Position numbers and translations under genes: made by a program. Shown here one piece after another: positions 1 through 8,340 of a DNA stretch of 64,000 nucleotides (within the stretch, counting starts at the first letter, position 1; every line of letters begins with the position of its first letter). A model generated the notes under the pieces. That model saw only the letters and a program-made list of their open reading frames with translations, was not told the origin of the DNA and ran no database searches. Location: the NCBI GenBank assembly GCA_035634255.1, contig DASQDI010000043.1, positions 45,399-109,398 of the forward strand. The letters are read 5' to 3'. This stretch comes from DATLMR01 sp035634255 (lineage in GTDB: Bacteria > Acidobacteriota > Blastocatellia > UBA7656).

Positions 1-1859
1 ATCTCATGCTTGAGCGAAGTGAACTGGTGCCACTGGGTCTGCTCGGCCAGCGCGTCGAAGTCGGCGAAGAGCTTGTCGAAGCCGTACTGCCTGAAGCGGT
101 CGAGCACGCCCGCCGGCCGCGTGACCGCGCGGCCCGCGAAGTCTCGGTCGAACCACCACGGCAGAGTCTTCGGCAGCTTCGGCAACCCCCAGTTGCCGAA
201 CTCGGAGACGACGAGGGGCTCCTTGCCCGTGCGCTCGGCGTCCCCGTGCGGGCTGAAGTTCCACTTCGGCCGGGCGGCGAAATCGGCCACCCACTTATCG
301 AAGGGCGCGTGCTCGTCGGGGATCGAATTGTAGCGGTGGTTGTCCTCGATGTCGGTCTTCAGGTGAAAATTATCGCAGCACGCGCTGTTGTCTACGATGA
401 GCAGCCCGCGCCGGGCGGTGCTCTTCTTCGCGCGGTCGAAGGCCGCCCGCAGCCACCTGCGCGACTCTTCCTGCTGCTTGAGGTTCACCCCCCAGCCCTC
501 GTTGATGATGCTGAGTATGACGACCGAAGGGTGGTTCCAGTCGCGCGCGACCATGCTGTTGAAGACCTTCTCCCCCCGCGCGGCGGCCTTCGGCGAGAAA
601 TGATTGAAGTCGTTCCACGAAGGGACCTCGTACCAGACGAGCATCCCAAGTTCGTCGGCGACCTTCAGGTACATGGGGTCCGGCACCTTGATGTGGCAGC
701 GGAGCAGGTTGATGCCGAGCCGGCGGGCCTTCGTCATCATGTCGCGCACGTACTCTTCCGAAGGGGGCGTGTAGATCGTGTCGGGGTAGAAGTCCTGATC
801 GAGCGCCGAGATCATGTAGAACGGCTCCCCGTTCAGGTAGAACCCGCCGTCGCGCGCCTCGAAGGACCGGAAGCCGAAGCGCTCGGTGCGAACGTCTCCC
901 GGCAGTCGCGCCTCCACCGTGTAAAGCGAAGGTCGGTCCAACCCCCACAGCCGCGGGCTTTCGATTCTCGCCTCGAACACTTCATAGTTGAGCGGCCCGG
1001 CCACCCCCATCGGGAGGTCGTTTGAGCCGGGTCCGAATGCGGCGTCGCCGGTCTCGCCTCCTACTCGCCTCACCCTCACGGCCCTGCCGGAAAGGTCGAG
1101 CACGCGGACCTGGAGCCCGTCGGCAGGTCTCGCCGTGGGGGCGAGCTGGCTGTTGGTCGCCACATGCACCGTCACGGTCCCATCGGTTTTAGGGGTCGCG
1201 CGCACATCGACTATGTAGAGCTTCGGCTTTATGTCGAGCCACACGGGCTGCCAGATGCCGCCCGTCTGCACGTACCAGTTCTGCTTGCCGTGGGGTATCT
1301 CTTTGTAAAGCATCTCGGGGAACCGGGCGCGATTCTCCTCTTCGTTCATGGGCGGGTCTATGACGCGGACAACCACGTCGTTCGAGCCCCGCTTCACCGC
1401 GCCCGTTATGTCGAACCTGAAAGGGGTGTAGCCGCCTTCGTGCGTGCCGACCGACCTGCCGTTGACGAAGACTTCGGAAAAATAATCGACCGCCTGAAAG
1501 CGAAGGATCGCGCGCCGCCCGCCCGAGAGGTCCGGGACTTCGATCTTCGCGCGGTACCACCCGACCCCCATAAAATCGCGCAGGTCCTCAAACTGGGCAT
1601 TCCACGACAGCCCCACCCGCACGCCGCGCCAGCCTGAAGCCCTGCCCGCTTCGTCCAGGCTCATGGTCGCGGTCTTATCCGCGAGAAATTCCCACCCGCT
1701 GTCGAGCTTCGACGTTTGCGCCGACGCCCGGCCGGCGGCTGCGAGGGCGAAGAGTAAAAACAGAGCCAAGAACCGGAGGGTTTCTGAGCGCGCGTGCGTC
1801 GCGCGCGCAGGGCTCGGCTTAGTGATTTTATGAAGCAATGTTTTGATCACCTTCTGCAT
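1..1859 (-). CDS. Secreted glycoside hydrolase family 2 (beta-galactosidase/beta-glucuronidase-like), C-terminus cut by window edge
   Basis: Reading leftwards from an ATG at 1859, with a GAGG ribosome site 4 bases upstream, the frame stays open for about 619 codons to the window edge. A hydrophobic stretch near residues 28-48 ending in ASAQ looks like a signal peptide. A GH2 sugar-binding domain follows (WYRAKIEVP, VDYFSEVFVNG, GGIWQPVWL), then the Ig-like domain and the TIM barrel. NEGWG puts the acid/base at about E454, and VVSEFGNWG puts the nucleophile at about E553. These are the two glutamates GH2 retaining enzymes need, so it should be active. It hydrolyses terminal beta-glycosides, but the exact sugar cannot be read from sequence. 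It is the last gene of the TonB/TPR/ConA-like operon, 12 bases after its neighbour. The missing end is a window effect, not a break. Confidence 0.9.
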   Translation of the reverse strand, partial: MQKVIKTLLHKITKPSPARATHARSETLRFLALFLLFALAAAGRASAQTSKLDSGWEFLADKTATMSLDEAGRASGWRGVRVGLSWNAQFEDLRDFMGVGWYRAKIEVPDLSGGRRAILRFQAVDYFSEVFVNGRSVGTHEGGYTPFRFDITGAVKRGSNDVVVRVIDPPMNEEENRARFPEMLYKEIPHGKQNWYVQTGGIWQPVWLDIKPKLYIVDVRATPKTDGTVTVHVATNSQLAPTARPADGLQVRVLDLSGRAVRVRRVGGETGDAAFGPGSNDLPMGVAGPLNYEVFEARIESPRLWGLDRPSLYTVEARLPGDVRTERFGFRSFEARDGGFYLNGEPFYMISALDQDFYPDTIYTPPSEEYVRDMMTKARRLGINLLRCHIKVPDPMYLKVADELGMLVWYEVPSWNDFNHFSPKAAARGEKVFNSMVARDWNHPSVVILSIINEGWGVNLKQQEESRRWLRAAFDRAKKSTARRGLLIVDNSACCDNFHLKTDIEDNHRYNSIPDEHAPFDKWVADFAARPKWNFSPHGDAERTGKEPLVVSEFGNWGLPKLPKTLPWWFDRDFAGRAVTRPAGVLDRFRQYGFDKLFADFDALAEQTQWHQFTSLKHE

Positions 1860-1871
1860 GAGCCTCGATCT

Positions 1872-2558
1872 TTATTTTGCCGTCACGACCCGCACTGAAT
1901 CCCAGTTATTCTCCGATGAGCCATAGCCGTAGAGCATGACATGAAAAGCGCGCGGCATATTCTTGATGGTCTTCTGCAATCCCGGCTGGCCGTTGAGCAT
2001 GAAGATGAAATCGTCCCCGCGGCGAACGATGCCGAGCGTCGGGTTGGCGGCCTTGGTCGCGAGCTTGCGATTGTCCAGACGCTCGCCCCTCCCGTCGATG
2101 ATCGCCCACGCCTCGAACGTCCCTTCGCTAGTCAGCAGCCATTCGATCCGGTTGCGGCCCGACCCGTCGAAAAGGACCGTGATGATGGCGTTACCTATCG
2201 GCGCGCCGCGCTGCCCCGGCTCCGGCAACGCCGCCGAGACTTTGGACAGGGTGGCTTCGACTATGAAGCGGTCGCTCGTGAACATCGGCCTGCTGCGAAC
2301 GCCGGACCGCGAGCCGCTCATGCCCCTCTGCCTCAACTGGCCCTCTTCCACTTTTGATTTGCCGCCGCCCCCGCCTTCGAAGGTGAAGCGCTCCCACTTG
2401 CTCTCGTCCAGAGTATCTCCGCCGAACTCATCGACCCACTCGTCAACGGCGGGCTGGCTCTGCGCCGGGGCGCCCGGCGACTGAGGCTGCTGCCGCGCGA
2501 AGGCGGCGCTCGAACAGACGAGCAACGCGAGGGTGAAGGCGCGTATAAAAATCGGCAT
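1872..2558 (-). CDS. Secreted ConA-like/glucanase-fold protein
   Basis: 228 residues with a clear signal peptide (residues 1-22, cleavage near AFARQ). After a short Pro/Gln linker comes DEFGGDTLDESKWERF, the opening usual for laminarinase (GH16) and other ConA-like jelly-roll domains. The rest has the short beta-strand pattern of that fold, ending in WDSVRVV. I see no ExDxxE catalytic triad of GH16, so carbohydrate binding or an uncharacterised lyase/hydrolase role is more likely than glucanase activity. It lies between the TPR protein and the GH2 enzyme in the same operon, which suggests it binds the same polysaccharide outside the cell. The fold assignment rests on motif resemblance only. 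Confidence 0.7.
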   Translation of the reverse strand: MPIFIRAFTLALLVCSSAAFARQQPQSPGAPAQSQPAVDEWVDEFGGDTLDESKWERFTFEGGGGGKSKVEEGQLRQRGMSGSRSGVRSRPMFTSDRFIVEATLSKVSAALPEPGQRGAPIGNAIITVLFDGSGRNRIEWLLTSEGTFEAWAIIDGRGERLDNRKLATKAANPTLGIVRRGDDFIFMLNGQPGLQKTIKNMPRAFHVMLYGYGSSENNWDSVRVVTAK

Positions 2559-2571
2559 GATATCCCCTTAT

Positions 2572-4221
2572 TCAGAACCGCACGTTGGCGAGGCGTCGGG
2601 CGATCTTGTCCCGCTCGGTGCGGGCCTTCGACTCCTTAGACTCGCCCAGCCGTTTGAAGGCCGCGAACTCGGCCTCCGCGTCGGCCTTCCGTTTCAGTCT
2701 CGTGTAGACGCGGCCCAGCTGGTAGTGCGCGTCCGCGAAATCCGGCTCCTCCGCCGTCACTCGCTCCAGGTGAGTCGCGGCCTCCTGAAGCCTGTTCAGG
2801 CGGAAGTAGAGTTTGCCGATGGCCACCCGCGCCGGTGCGAACGAGGGGTCGAGCGAGATGGCGCGCAGCAGGTGCTTTTCTGCGCGCGCGGGGTCGCCAT
2901 CGGCCTCTTTCATGATCGCGTCGGCCACCAGGTAGTGCGCGGGGGCGAGCTTCTCGTCGAGCGCCAGCGCCCGCTCGTACAGGGTGAACGACTCGTGGAA
3001 CCTCCCCTGCTCGGCGTACGCCATCCCGAGGTAAGCAATCGCCGGGGCGAAGTTCGGGTCGAGTTCGAGCGAGCGCGAGAAAGCTTTGGCCGCCTCGTCG
3101 GACTTGTGCTCGGCCGAGTGGGCAACGCCGAGGGCGAAGTGGAGCCGGGCCGAGCGCGGGAATTCCTTGAGCGCCTCCTGCAACCTGATGACCGCCGCGG
3201 CCGGCGCCCGCGTGTCGGTCAGCAGCATGCCGTAGCGGAAGCGGTAGGCCTCGTTTTTCGGGTCGCGCTCGATTGCCAGCCGCATGGCGGGGATCGCGTT
3301 TTCGATGTGGCCGCTCGCCTCGTAGACTTCGGCGAGCGCGGCGTATATCGGCCCGGCCTCTATGCCGCGCGCCACCGCCGACTCAAGGGTCCGGCCGGCG
3401 AGCACTATTTCGCGGCGCGAGAGGTACGCGCGCGCGAGCAGGGTGATCGACTGGACGTTGTCGGGATCGGCTCCCAGAGCCGCTTTCAGCTCTTCTATCC
3501 CATGCTCCATCAGCCCCGCTTCGACCAGAGCGCCGCCCAATTCCGCCCGGACGGCGGGGGCGACGGCCGCCCCGGACTTCGCCAGCTCCTGCGAGTACTC
3601 ACGGTAAATCGAGGCCGCGGAGTCGCGGTCATTCAGGCGGAGGGCCGTGACGAGGAGGGCGCGCGAAATCTCAGGGTCGGGCGCGATGGCCCGCGCGCGG
3701 GTGAAGAGGTCGCGGGCTTCGCGGAGCCGCTCGGCAGAGCCCTGAGAGAATCGAATCTGGGCGAGGTTGATGAGCGCGCTCGGCTGCCTGCCGTCGAGCC
3801 TCAGAGAGGCTTCGAATTCAGCCGCCGCCTGCTCGACGCGCCCGAGCTTGAGCAGGACCGCGCCGTAATTATTCCGAGACGCCGGGGACGCGGGCGCGCT
3901 GCGCACGGCCGAGGCGAAGTGCCGCTCCGCTTCCGCAAGGTCGCCCCCGCGGTCGGCGAGGATCCCGAGATAGGTGTGCGCCAGAACATCATCAGGCTTG
4001 ATGTTCAACGCGCGCTCGAAAGAGGCTCTCGCCGCGCCCATGTCGTTGCGCTCCAGAGCGGAGGCCCCCTCGGCGACGAGCGCGGCGGCCTTCTCCGCCC
4101 GCGCGTTTTTCTGCCCCGCGCCCGAACCGGTCTGGGCCCCGCTGCTCCGCGGGCAGACGGCGAGCGCGAGCACAAGGGTGGCGAGGCTGAGGCTTAAGGA
4201 ATCGCAGAGAAGGCGTTTCAT
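2572..4221 (-). CDS. Exported tetratricopeptide-repeat protein
   Basis: 549 residues with an N-terminal signal peptide (hydrophobic to about residue 28, ending SSGAQ). Nearly all of the mature part is TPR helices. Repeats of the type A-x-x-x-Y/F-x-x-A-L-x-x-x-P run from about residue 45 to 530, for example HTYLGILADRGGDLAEAERH and AYLGMAYAEQGRFHESFTLY. There is no catalytic domain, so it is probably a periplasmic scaffold. It follows the TonB receptor by 101 bases and precedes the ConA-like gene by 13. Such TPR proteins are common beside Oar-like receptors and glycan enzymes in Acidobacteriota, where they may organise outer-membrane import complexes; that role is inferred. Confidence 0.8.
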   Translation of the reverse strand: MKRLLCDSLSLSLATLVLALAVCPRSSGAQTGSGAGQKNARAEKAAALVAEGASALERNDMGAARASFERALNIKPDDVLAHTYLGILADRGGDLAEAERHFASAVRSAPASPASRNNYGAVLLKLGRVEQAAAEFEASLRLDGRQPSALINLAQIRFSQGSAERLREARDLFTRARAIAPDPEISRALLVTALRLNDRDSAASIYREYSQELAKSGAAVAPAVRAELGGALVEAGLMEHGIEELKAALGADPDNVQSITLLARAYLSRREIVLAGRTLESAVARGIEAGPIYAALAEVYEASGHIENAIPAMRLAIERDPKNEAYRFRYGMLLTDTRAPAAAVIRLQEALKEFPRSARLHFALGVAHSAEHKSDEAAKAFSRSLELDPNFAPAIAYLGMAYAEQGRFHESFTLYERALALDEKLAPAHYLVADAIMKEADGDPARAEKHLLRAISLDPSFAPARVAIGKLYFRLNRLQEAATHLERVTAEEPDFADAHYQLGRVYTRLKRKADAEAEFAAFKRLGESKESKARTERDKIARRLANVRF

Positions 4222-4242
4222 GATTATGGCTTATGAAAGCTC

Positions 4243-4290
4243 GCGGGGGCGGCGCCTGATGCGCCTCGCGCGGAGCGGGCTCGCCCCCGC
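4243..4290 (-). terminator. Inverted repeat between the TonB receptor and TPR genes
   Basis: GCGGGGGCG at 4243-4251 is complementary to CGCCCCCGC at 4282-4290, with about 30 bases between. It lies just after the receptor stop codon on the minus strand and has no U-run. It may stabilise or partly end the receptor transcript, which would lower expression of the genes after it. Weak support. Confidence 0.35.
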
Positions 4291-4322
4291 CCCCGCAAGC
4301 GTACTCTCAATGACAGCCCGCC

Positions 4323-7300
4323 CTAGAATATTACCTTCAATCCGAGCTGAATTGAACGCGGTCTTGAGAGATCATTGTTAATGACGTTCGAGAACCCGAA
4401 TATATTCAGGTTCCTGAAGTCGGGGTCAGGGAAGAAGTAGCGCACCCGATTGAAGAGGTTGAAAAACTCCGCGCGGAATTCAACCGTTACCGTTTCGGTG
4501 ACTCGGGTCTTCTTCAAAATGCTCAGGTCTTCATTCCTGAAAGCCAGCAGGCGCGCGTCTTCGAGCACGGGCGGGGCGTCCCCGAAGAAGCGCAGAGGGT
4601 CGGCGTAGTACGCCCTGTAGGCGGCGCTCGTCACGTCCCCGGTCGGCGGGGCCTGGAAGTTCGGGGGGGCCGAGAAGGCCGCCGGGTTCAGGGCGAGGAA
4701 CCTCAGCCCGTTAGGAGAGGTGCCGGGCAGCAGAGGCCGGCCCGTGAGGTTGAGCCGGAGGTTCCCCCCGAAACCGACCACGTCCAGAAAATCCCTGTTC
4801 TCCGACGTGAAGACGGTCACGGGCAGTCCCGACTGGTAGCGATGGATGCCGCCGATCTGCCAGCCCCCCACGACCCTGTCGACCCATCCGCCCTGATCGA
4901 GGAATCGCCTCCCCCTACCGAACGGCAGCTCGAAGATGTAGTTGAAGACCAGGACGTGCGGCGCGTTGTTGGCCGAGACGGTCTTGAGCGACCGGCGGTC
5001 ATAAGGATTCTGGAGCACCCCCCCGATGGGCGAGCCGCCGAAGAGGTCTTCGGCCGCGTTGGTCAGCAGCTTCGAGAAGGTGTAAGAGAAGCCGAACTGC
5101 ACGCCCTGCGCGAAGCGGCGGTCGAGCTTGACCTGCAAGGCGTTGTACCAGCTCTGGCCCTGGCTTTCGAGCAGGTTGTTGATGCGCCCGTACTGCGGGA
5201 ACGGGCGGAGCGACTCCGCCACGGTGCCGTTGAATCCGGCGAAGACCGCGTCCGGGCTCGAAGGCAGAGGCGCTCCGACGCTAGCCGCGTAGGCGCGCTC
5301 CTGCGGGGTAACGTCCCTGAGCGGCTTGACCAGCAGCGGGAAGCCGAGTTTCAGGGCGTCCAGCGGCAGGGCGTTCAGCCGCGTGAAGTTGGATTTGAGG
5401 CGCGTGCCTTTCGACCCGATGTAGCCGACCGACACCGCGAAGTTGGCGGCCAGCTCGCGCTGCACGTCGAGGCTCCACTGGGCCGTGCGGCCGGTCTTGA
5501 AGTTCGGGTCGAAGAAGTCGATGTCGGTCGCGCCGATGAACTGGCCGTTGGGGTCCGGCTCCGGCCGGTTCGGGAGGCTGTCGAGGAAGATGAGAGACTG
5601 CCTCCCCGCCGGGGTGCGCAGGGCGCCGGTGCTGTAGCCGAGCGTTCCTTCGGCTATGCTGTTCGACCCGTTGAAGCCGTAGAGCAGGGGCGCGTAGTAG
5701 AGCCCGAAGCCCCCGCGCACGACCGTGCGGTTGTCGAGCGAGTAAGCGAACCCGAATCGCGGGGATATGTTCGAGTAATCGGTCTCGATCAGGCCCTCGT
5801 TCTCCGCCTGAAGCCCGCCCTGACCGGCCGCCCCGACGATGGCTCCGGGCCGGTTGACCACGGGGTTGATGGCGTTCGGGTCGAAGCCGCGGAACCGGTC
5901 GAGGTATTCGGTGCGCGGGTACGGGATGTCGTAGCGTATGCCGAGGTTGAGCGTCAGCCTCGGCGTGACCTTGAAGTCGTCGTTGACGAAAAATCCGGGG
6001 GTGAAATACCGCCAGCCCGGATCGATGGACTTGAAGTTGACGAAAGAGAATTCCGTCGCGCCGGTGATGAGGCTCGCGATGGGCCAGCCGCCATCCGGGT
6101 CGCGGTCGGCGGCCGTCTGGTCGTGCCGGAAGTTGAACGTCCCGCCCGGATCGATCAACTGGTGCACGTTGAACTGCTGCCATTGCAAGTTCCCCCCGAA
6201 CTTGAGCGTGTGCCTCCCCTTCACCCAGGTGACGAAATCGGAGAGCTGCAAACTGTTATCCGCCAGCCTGTCGGAGAAGAAAGTCGAGCCGATGTTCTGG
6301 TAAGAGCGAACGTCCCCCACGGGGTTCGCGGTGTCCCCGTAGCCGGGGAAGCCCACGCGCGGGAAGGCCGCGTTCTGAGTCGCGAGGGGGTTCAGGCCCA
6401 GCTCGGCCGCGGGGTCGAACCCTTCGGTGAAGTTTCTGTTGGTCACCAGGATGCGGCTCACGCCCGCGTTGAAGTGGTTGAGTAAGGTCGGGCTGAAGCT
6501 GAAGTCATGTTGCAGGCGCACGTAGTGAGAGCGGAACGCCTGGTCCCATACGTCCTGCGTGACGAAAGGCTCCGGGAACCGCGTGAACCCTCCCTTGATG
6601 CCCTCCTGCTTGCGGAACGAGTAGCTCACGTTGAGCCTCTGGTTGTCGGTGATCACCTGATCGATCTTCGTGACATAGCTGTTCATGTCTATCGGGTTGG
6701 TGCTGTTGGAGACGTAGTTGCGGAAGACTCCGGGCCGGGTCGGCTCCGGGAACCTCTGAAGGATCGCGAGGCCCACGCGGTCTATTATCGCGCCGCCCCT
6801 GTAGAGGTCGAGCCGGTTGTTGGGGATCGCGGTCCTCGTGGCCGGGCTCTCGGTGGGGTCGTAAATCTGGACCCCGCGGCCGAACTGTTGGATCACGGCC
6901 GGGTCGGTCAGCAGCTCCGAGAAATCGCCGGTGCGCATCCTGAGGGTGGGGACGCTCAGCTCTCGGGTCTCGCCGAGGGTGAAGCGGTAGCCCTCGTAGT
7001 TGAAGAAGAAGAAGGTGCGGTTCCGCCCGTCATAGAGCTTCGGGATGTAGACCGGCCCGCCGATGCTCGCCCCGAAATTGTTCTGCCGGTCGAGGTCCTT
7101 GCGCGCCACTTCGGGGTCGGTCTGCGCGTTCTTGAAGAAGCTGTTCGCATTCAGAGCCTCGTTGCGGAAGTAGTCGTAGAGCTCGCCGTGGAGCTCGTTG
7201 GTGCCGGACTTGATGGTGAAGTTGACGATGCCGCCGGTCGAGTTGCCGAACTCGGCCGAGTACGTGCTGGTGCTCAGGGTGAACTCCTGAAAGGCGTTCG

Positions 7301-7955
7301 GGCCGGGGGCGACTTCCGTGAAGAAGGTGCCGTTCTGGGCGCGCCGCGTGCTCGCGCCGTCGATCAGTATCTCGGTGCCGAGCCCCTGCCCGCCGCTGAC
7401 CCTGAAGTTCGAAGCGTCCGTGCCGCGCCCCGTGGACCCGGTGCCGGCGGTGACGTTGCTGTCGAGGAAGATGAAGGAGAGGGGCGTGCGGCCCGCGGTC
7501 TCCGCGCTCACCGAGAGGGGCAGTTCTCGGACCTGCCTCTCGGTGATGTTGGTCTGCCGCACGGCGCTCTCGACCTGAATCACGGGAGCGTCGCTCGTGA
7601 CGGTGACCACGTCGCTCACGTTGCCCACTTCGAGCGTCACGTCGGCCCGGCGCGTCACCTGCACCGCCACTTGAATGTTTTCGAATGTCGAGGACTTGAA
7701 CCCCTGCCCCTCGACCGTGAGCTTGTAAGGCCCCGCTTTCAACTCCGCGAGGGTGTAGTTGCCTTCGTCGTTTGAGACTGTCTCGCGCACCTCACCCGTG
7801 TCCAGGTTGGTGGCGGTTACCTTAACTCCTGATACGGCCGCCCCGCTCGGGTCCGTAACAGTTCCGGTGATCGAGCCCCTGTCGCTCTGCGCGGACGCGG
7901 GCAACGCCGGAATGAGAATCAATAACGCGAGCGCAAGAAACATCCTGGTCTTCAT
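4323..7955 (-). CDS. Oar-like TonB-dependent outer-membrane receptor
   Basis: About 1210 residues from the ATG at 7955, chosen over the in-frame ATG at 7979 because GGAGG lies 5 bases upstream of it and a signal peptide (MKTRMFLALALL to ASAQ) starts there. Residues about 25-110 are a carboxypeptidase-regulatory-like Ig domain (GSITGTVTDPSGAAVSGVKV). A TonB plug follows (about 120-230, including GTEILIDGAS) and then a long beta-barrel ending in the C-terminal Phe typical of outer-membrane barrels (LGLKVIF). This architecture is typical of Acidobacteriota and Myxococcota Oar proteins and replaces SusC in glycan uptake. It is the first gene of the operon with the TPR, ConA-like and GH2 genes, so an oligosaccharide is the likely substrate. 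The substrate itself is not readable. Confidence 0.92.
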   Translation of the reverse strand: MKTRMFLALALLILIPALPASAQSDRGSITGTVTDPSGAAVSGVKVTATNLDTGEVRETVSNDEGNYTLAELKAGPYKLTVEGQGFKSSTFENIQVAVQVTRRADVTLEVGNVSDVVTVTSDAPVIQVESAVRQTNITERQVRELPLSVSAETAGRTPLSFIFLDSNVTAGTGSTGRGTDASNFRVSGGQGLGTEILIDGASTRRAQNGTFFTEVAPGPNAFQEFTLSTSTYSAEFGNSTGGIVNFTIKSGTNELHGELYDYFRNEALNANSFFKNAQTDPEVARKDLDRQNNFGASIGGPVYIPKLYDGRNRTFFFFNYEGYRFTLGETRELSVPTLRMRTGDFSELLTDPAVIQQFGRGVQIYDPTESPATRTAIPNNRLDLYRGGAIIDRVGLAILQRFPEPTRPGVFRNYVSNSTNPIDMNSYVTKIDQVITDNQRLNVSYSFRKQEGIKGGFTRFPEPFVTQDVWDQAFRSHYVRLQHDFSFSPTLLNHFNAGVSRILVTNRNFTEGFDPAAELGLNPLATQNAAFPRVGFPGYGDTANPVGDVRSYQNIGSTFFSDRLADNSLQLSDFVTWVKGRHTLKFGGNLQWQQFNVHQLIDPGGTFNFRHDQTAADRDPDGGWPIASLITGATEFSFVNFKSIDPGWRYFTPGFFVNDDFKVTPRLTLNLGIRYDIPYPRTEYLDRFRGFDPNAINPVVNRPGAIVGAAGQGGLQAENEGLIETDYSNISPRFGFAYSLDNRTVVRGGFGLYYAPLLYGFNGSNSIAEGTLGYSTGALRTPAGRQSLIFLDSLPNRPEPDPNGQFIGATDIDFFDPNFKTGRTAQWSLDVQRELAANFAVSVGYIGSKGTRLKSNFTRLNALPLDALKLGFPLLVKPLRDVTPQERAYAASVGAPLPSSPDAVFAGFNGTVAESLRPFPQYGRINNLLESQGQSWYNALQVKLDRRFAQGVQFGFSYTFSKLLTNAAEDLFGGSPIGGVLQNPYDRRSLKTVSANNAPHVLVFNYIFELPFGRGRRFLDQGGWVDRVVGGWQIGGIHRYQSGLPVTVFTSENRDFLDVVGFGGNLRLNLTGRPLLPGTSPNGLRFLALNPAAFSAPPNFQAPPTGDVTSAAYRAYYADPLRFFGDAPPVLEDARLLAFRNEDLSILKKTRVTETVTVEFRAEFFNLFNRVRYFFPDPDFRNLNIFGFSNVINNDLSRPRSIQLGLKVIF

Positions 7956-8093
7956 CGCTCCCTCCAAGTCTGATTGCAAGCCGGAAATTTTTTACAGTGG
8001 TAGCGGAAACGCTGGTGCGTTAACGAGAGATGCATAATGGCCGCCTGAATACAAACCCGTATCTTGTCGCCTACTGTCACGGCGACTCACCCT

Positions 8094-8124
8094 ATCTCCG
8101 GTGAGCCCACTTTTCTCAGGAGAT
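8094..8124 (-). other. Hairpin in the leader of the TonB receptor operon
   Basis: ATCTCC then TGAG (8094-8105, with a 2-base GG bulge) pairs with CTCA then GGAGAT (8115-8124) around a 9-base loop. It sits within the roughly 230-base untranslated leader predicted from the promoter at 8195-8224. A regulatory or stabilising role is possible but unproven. Confidence 0.3.
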
Positions 8125-8161
8125 GGTCTTTAAAGCGTCCACGGCTTCGGAAAGGTTTTGG

Positions 8162-8177
8162 TTAAGCGGTTACGTAA
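8162..8177. promoter_or_regulatory. LacI-family-like operator in the glycan operon promoter
   Basis: TTAAGCGGTTAC (8162-8173) is a near-palindrome centred on CG, the layout usual for LacI/GalR operators. It overlaps the perfect palindrome TTACGTAA (8170-8177). The site lies about 11-26 bases downstream of the start point predicted from the promoter at 8195-8224, where a bound repressor would block transcription. No LacI-family gene is in the window, so the regulator is inferred. Confidence 0.45.
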
Positions 8178-8194
8178 ATCGAAAGACGTTTTTG

Positions 8195-8224
8195 TGTATA
8201 GCACGAGGGCATTTTTGATGTCAA
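8195..8224 (-). promoter_or_regulatory. Sigma-70-type promoter for the TonB/TPR/ConA-like/GH2 operon
   Basis: On the minus strand TTGACA (8219-8224) is followed after 18 bases by TATACA (8195-8200). The -35 box matches consensus exactly and the -10 box matches at 4 of 6. Transcription would begin near 8188 and read leftwards into the receptor gene. The surrounding region 7956-8340 holds no gene: it contains this promoter, the operator-like site, a leader hairpin and the terminator of the neighbouring operon. Confidence 0.6.
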
Positions 8225-8277
8225 CAAGTATTTGGACCGCGACGATCAGCGGTCGAGGTGATGGGGGCCCGGAGCCG

Positions 8278-8322
8278 CATGATTGGAGAGGGCGGCCGCG
8301 ACCGCCGTCCTCTCCAATCATG
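8278..8322 (-). terminator. Strong hairpin after the helical-protein gene
   Basis: CATGATTGGAGAGG (8278-8291) pairs perfectly with CCTCTCCAATCATG (8309-8322), with extra GC pairing inside. It lies 19 bases beyond the stop codon at 8341. No U-run follows on either strand, so it may act as a 3'-end stabiliser or a Rho-assisted terminator shielding the promoter region at 8195. Confidence 0.5.
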
Positions 8323-8340
8323 CTGAAACAGGTCCGGGGC

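Noticed and set aside
2533..4197. Long plus-strand open frame (about 554 codons) opposite the TPR gene
   Set aside because: Arg/Gly/Val-rich translation with no family features. It is the antisense shadow of a high-GC gene whose minus-strand frame has clear TPR repeats and a signal peptide.
4842..6485. Long plus-strand frame opposite the TonB receptor
   Set aside because: Same antisense effect; no ribosome site and no recognisable domain, while the minus frame is a complete receptor.
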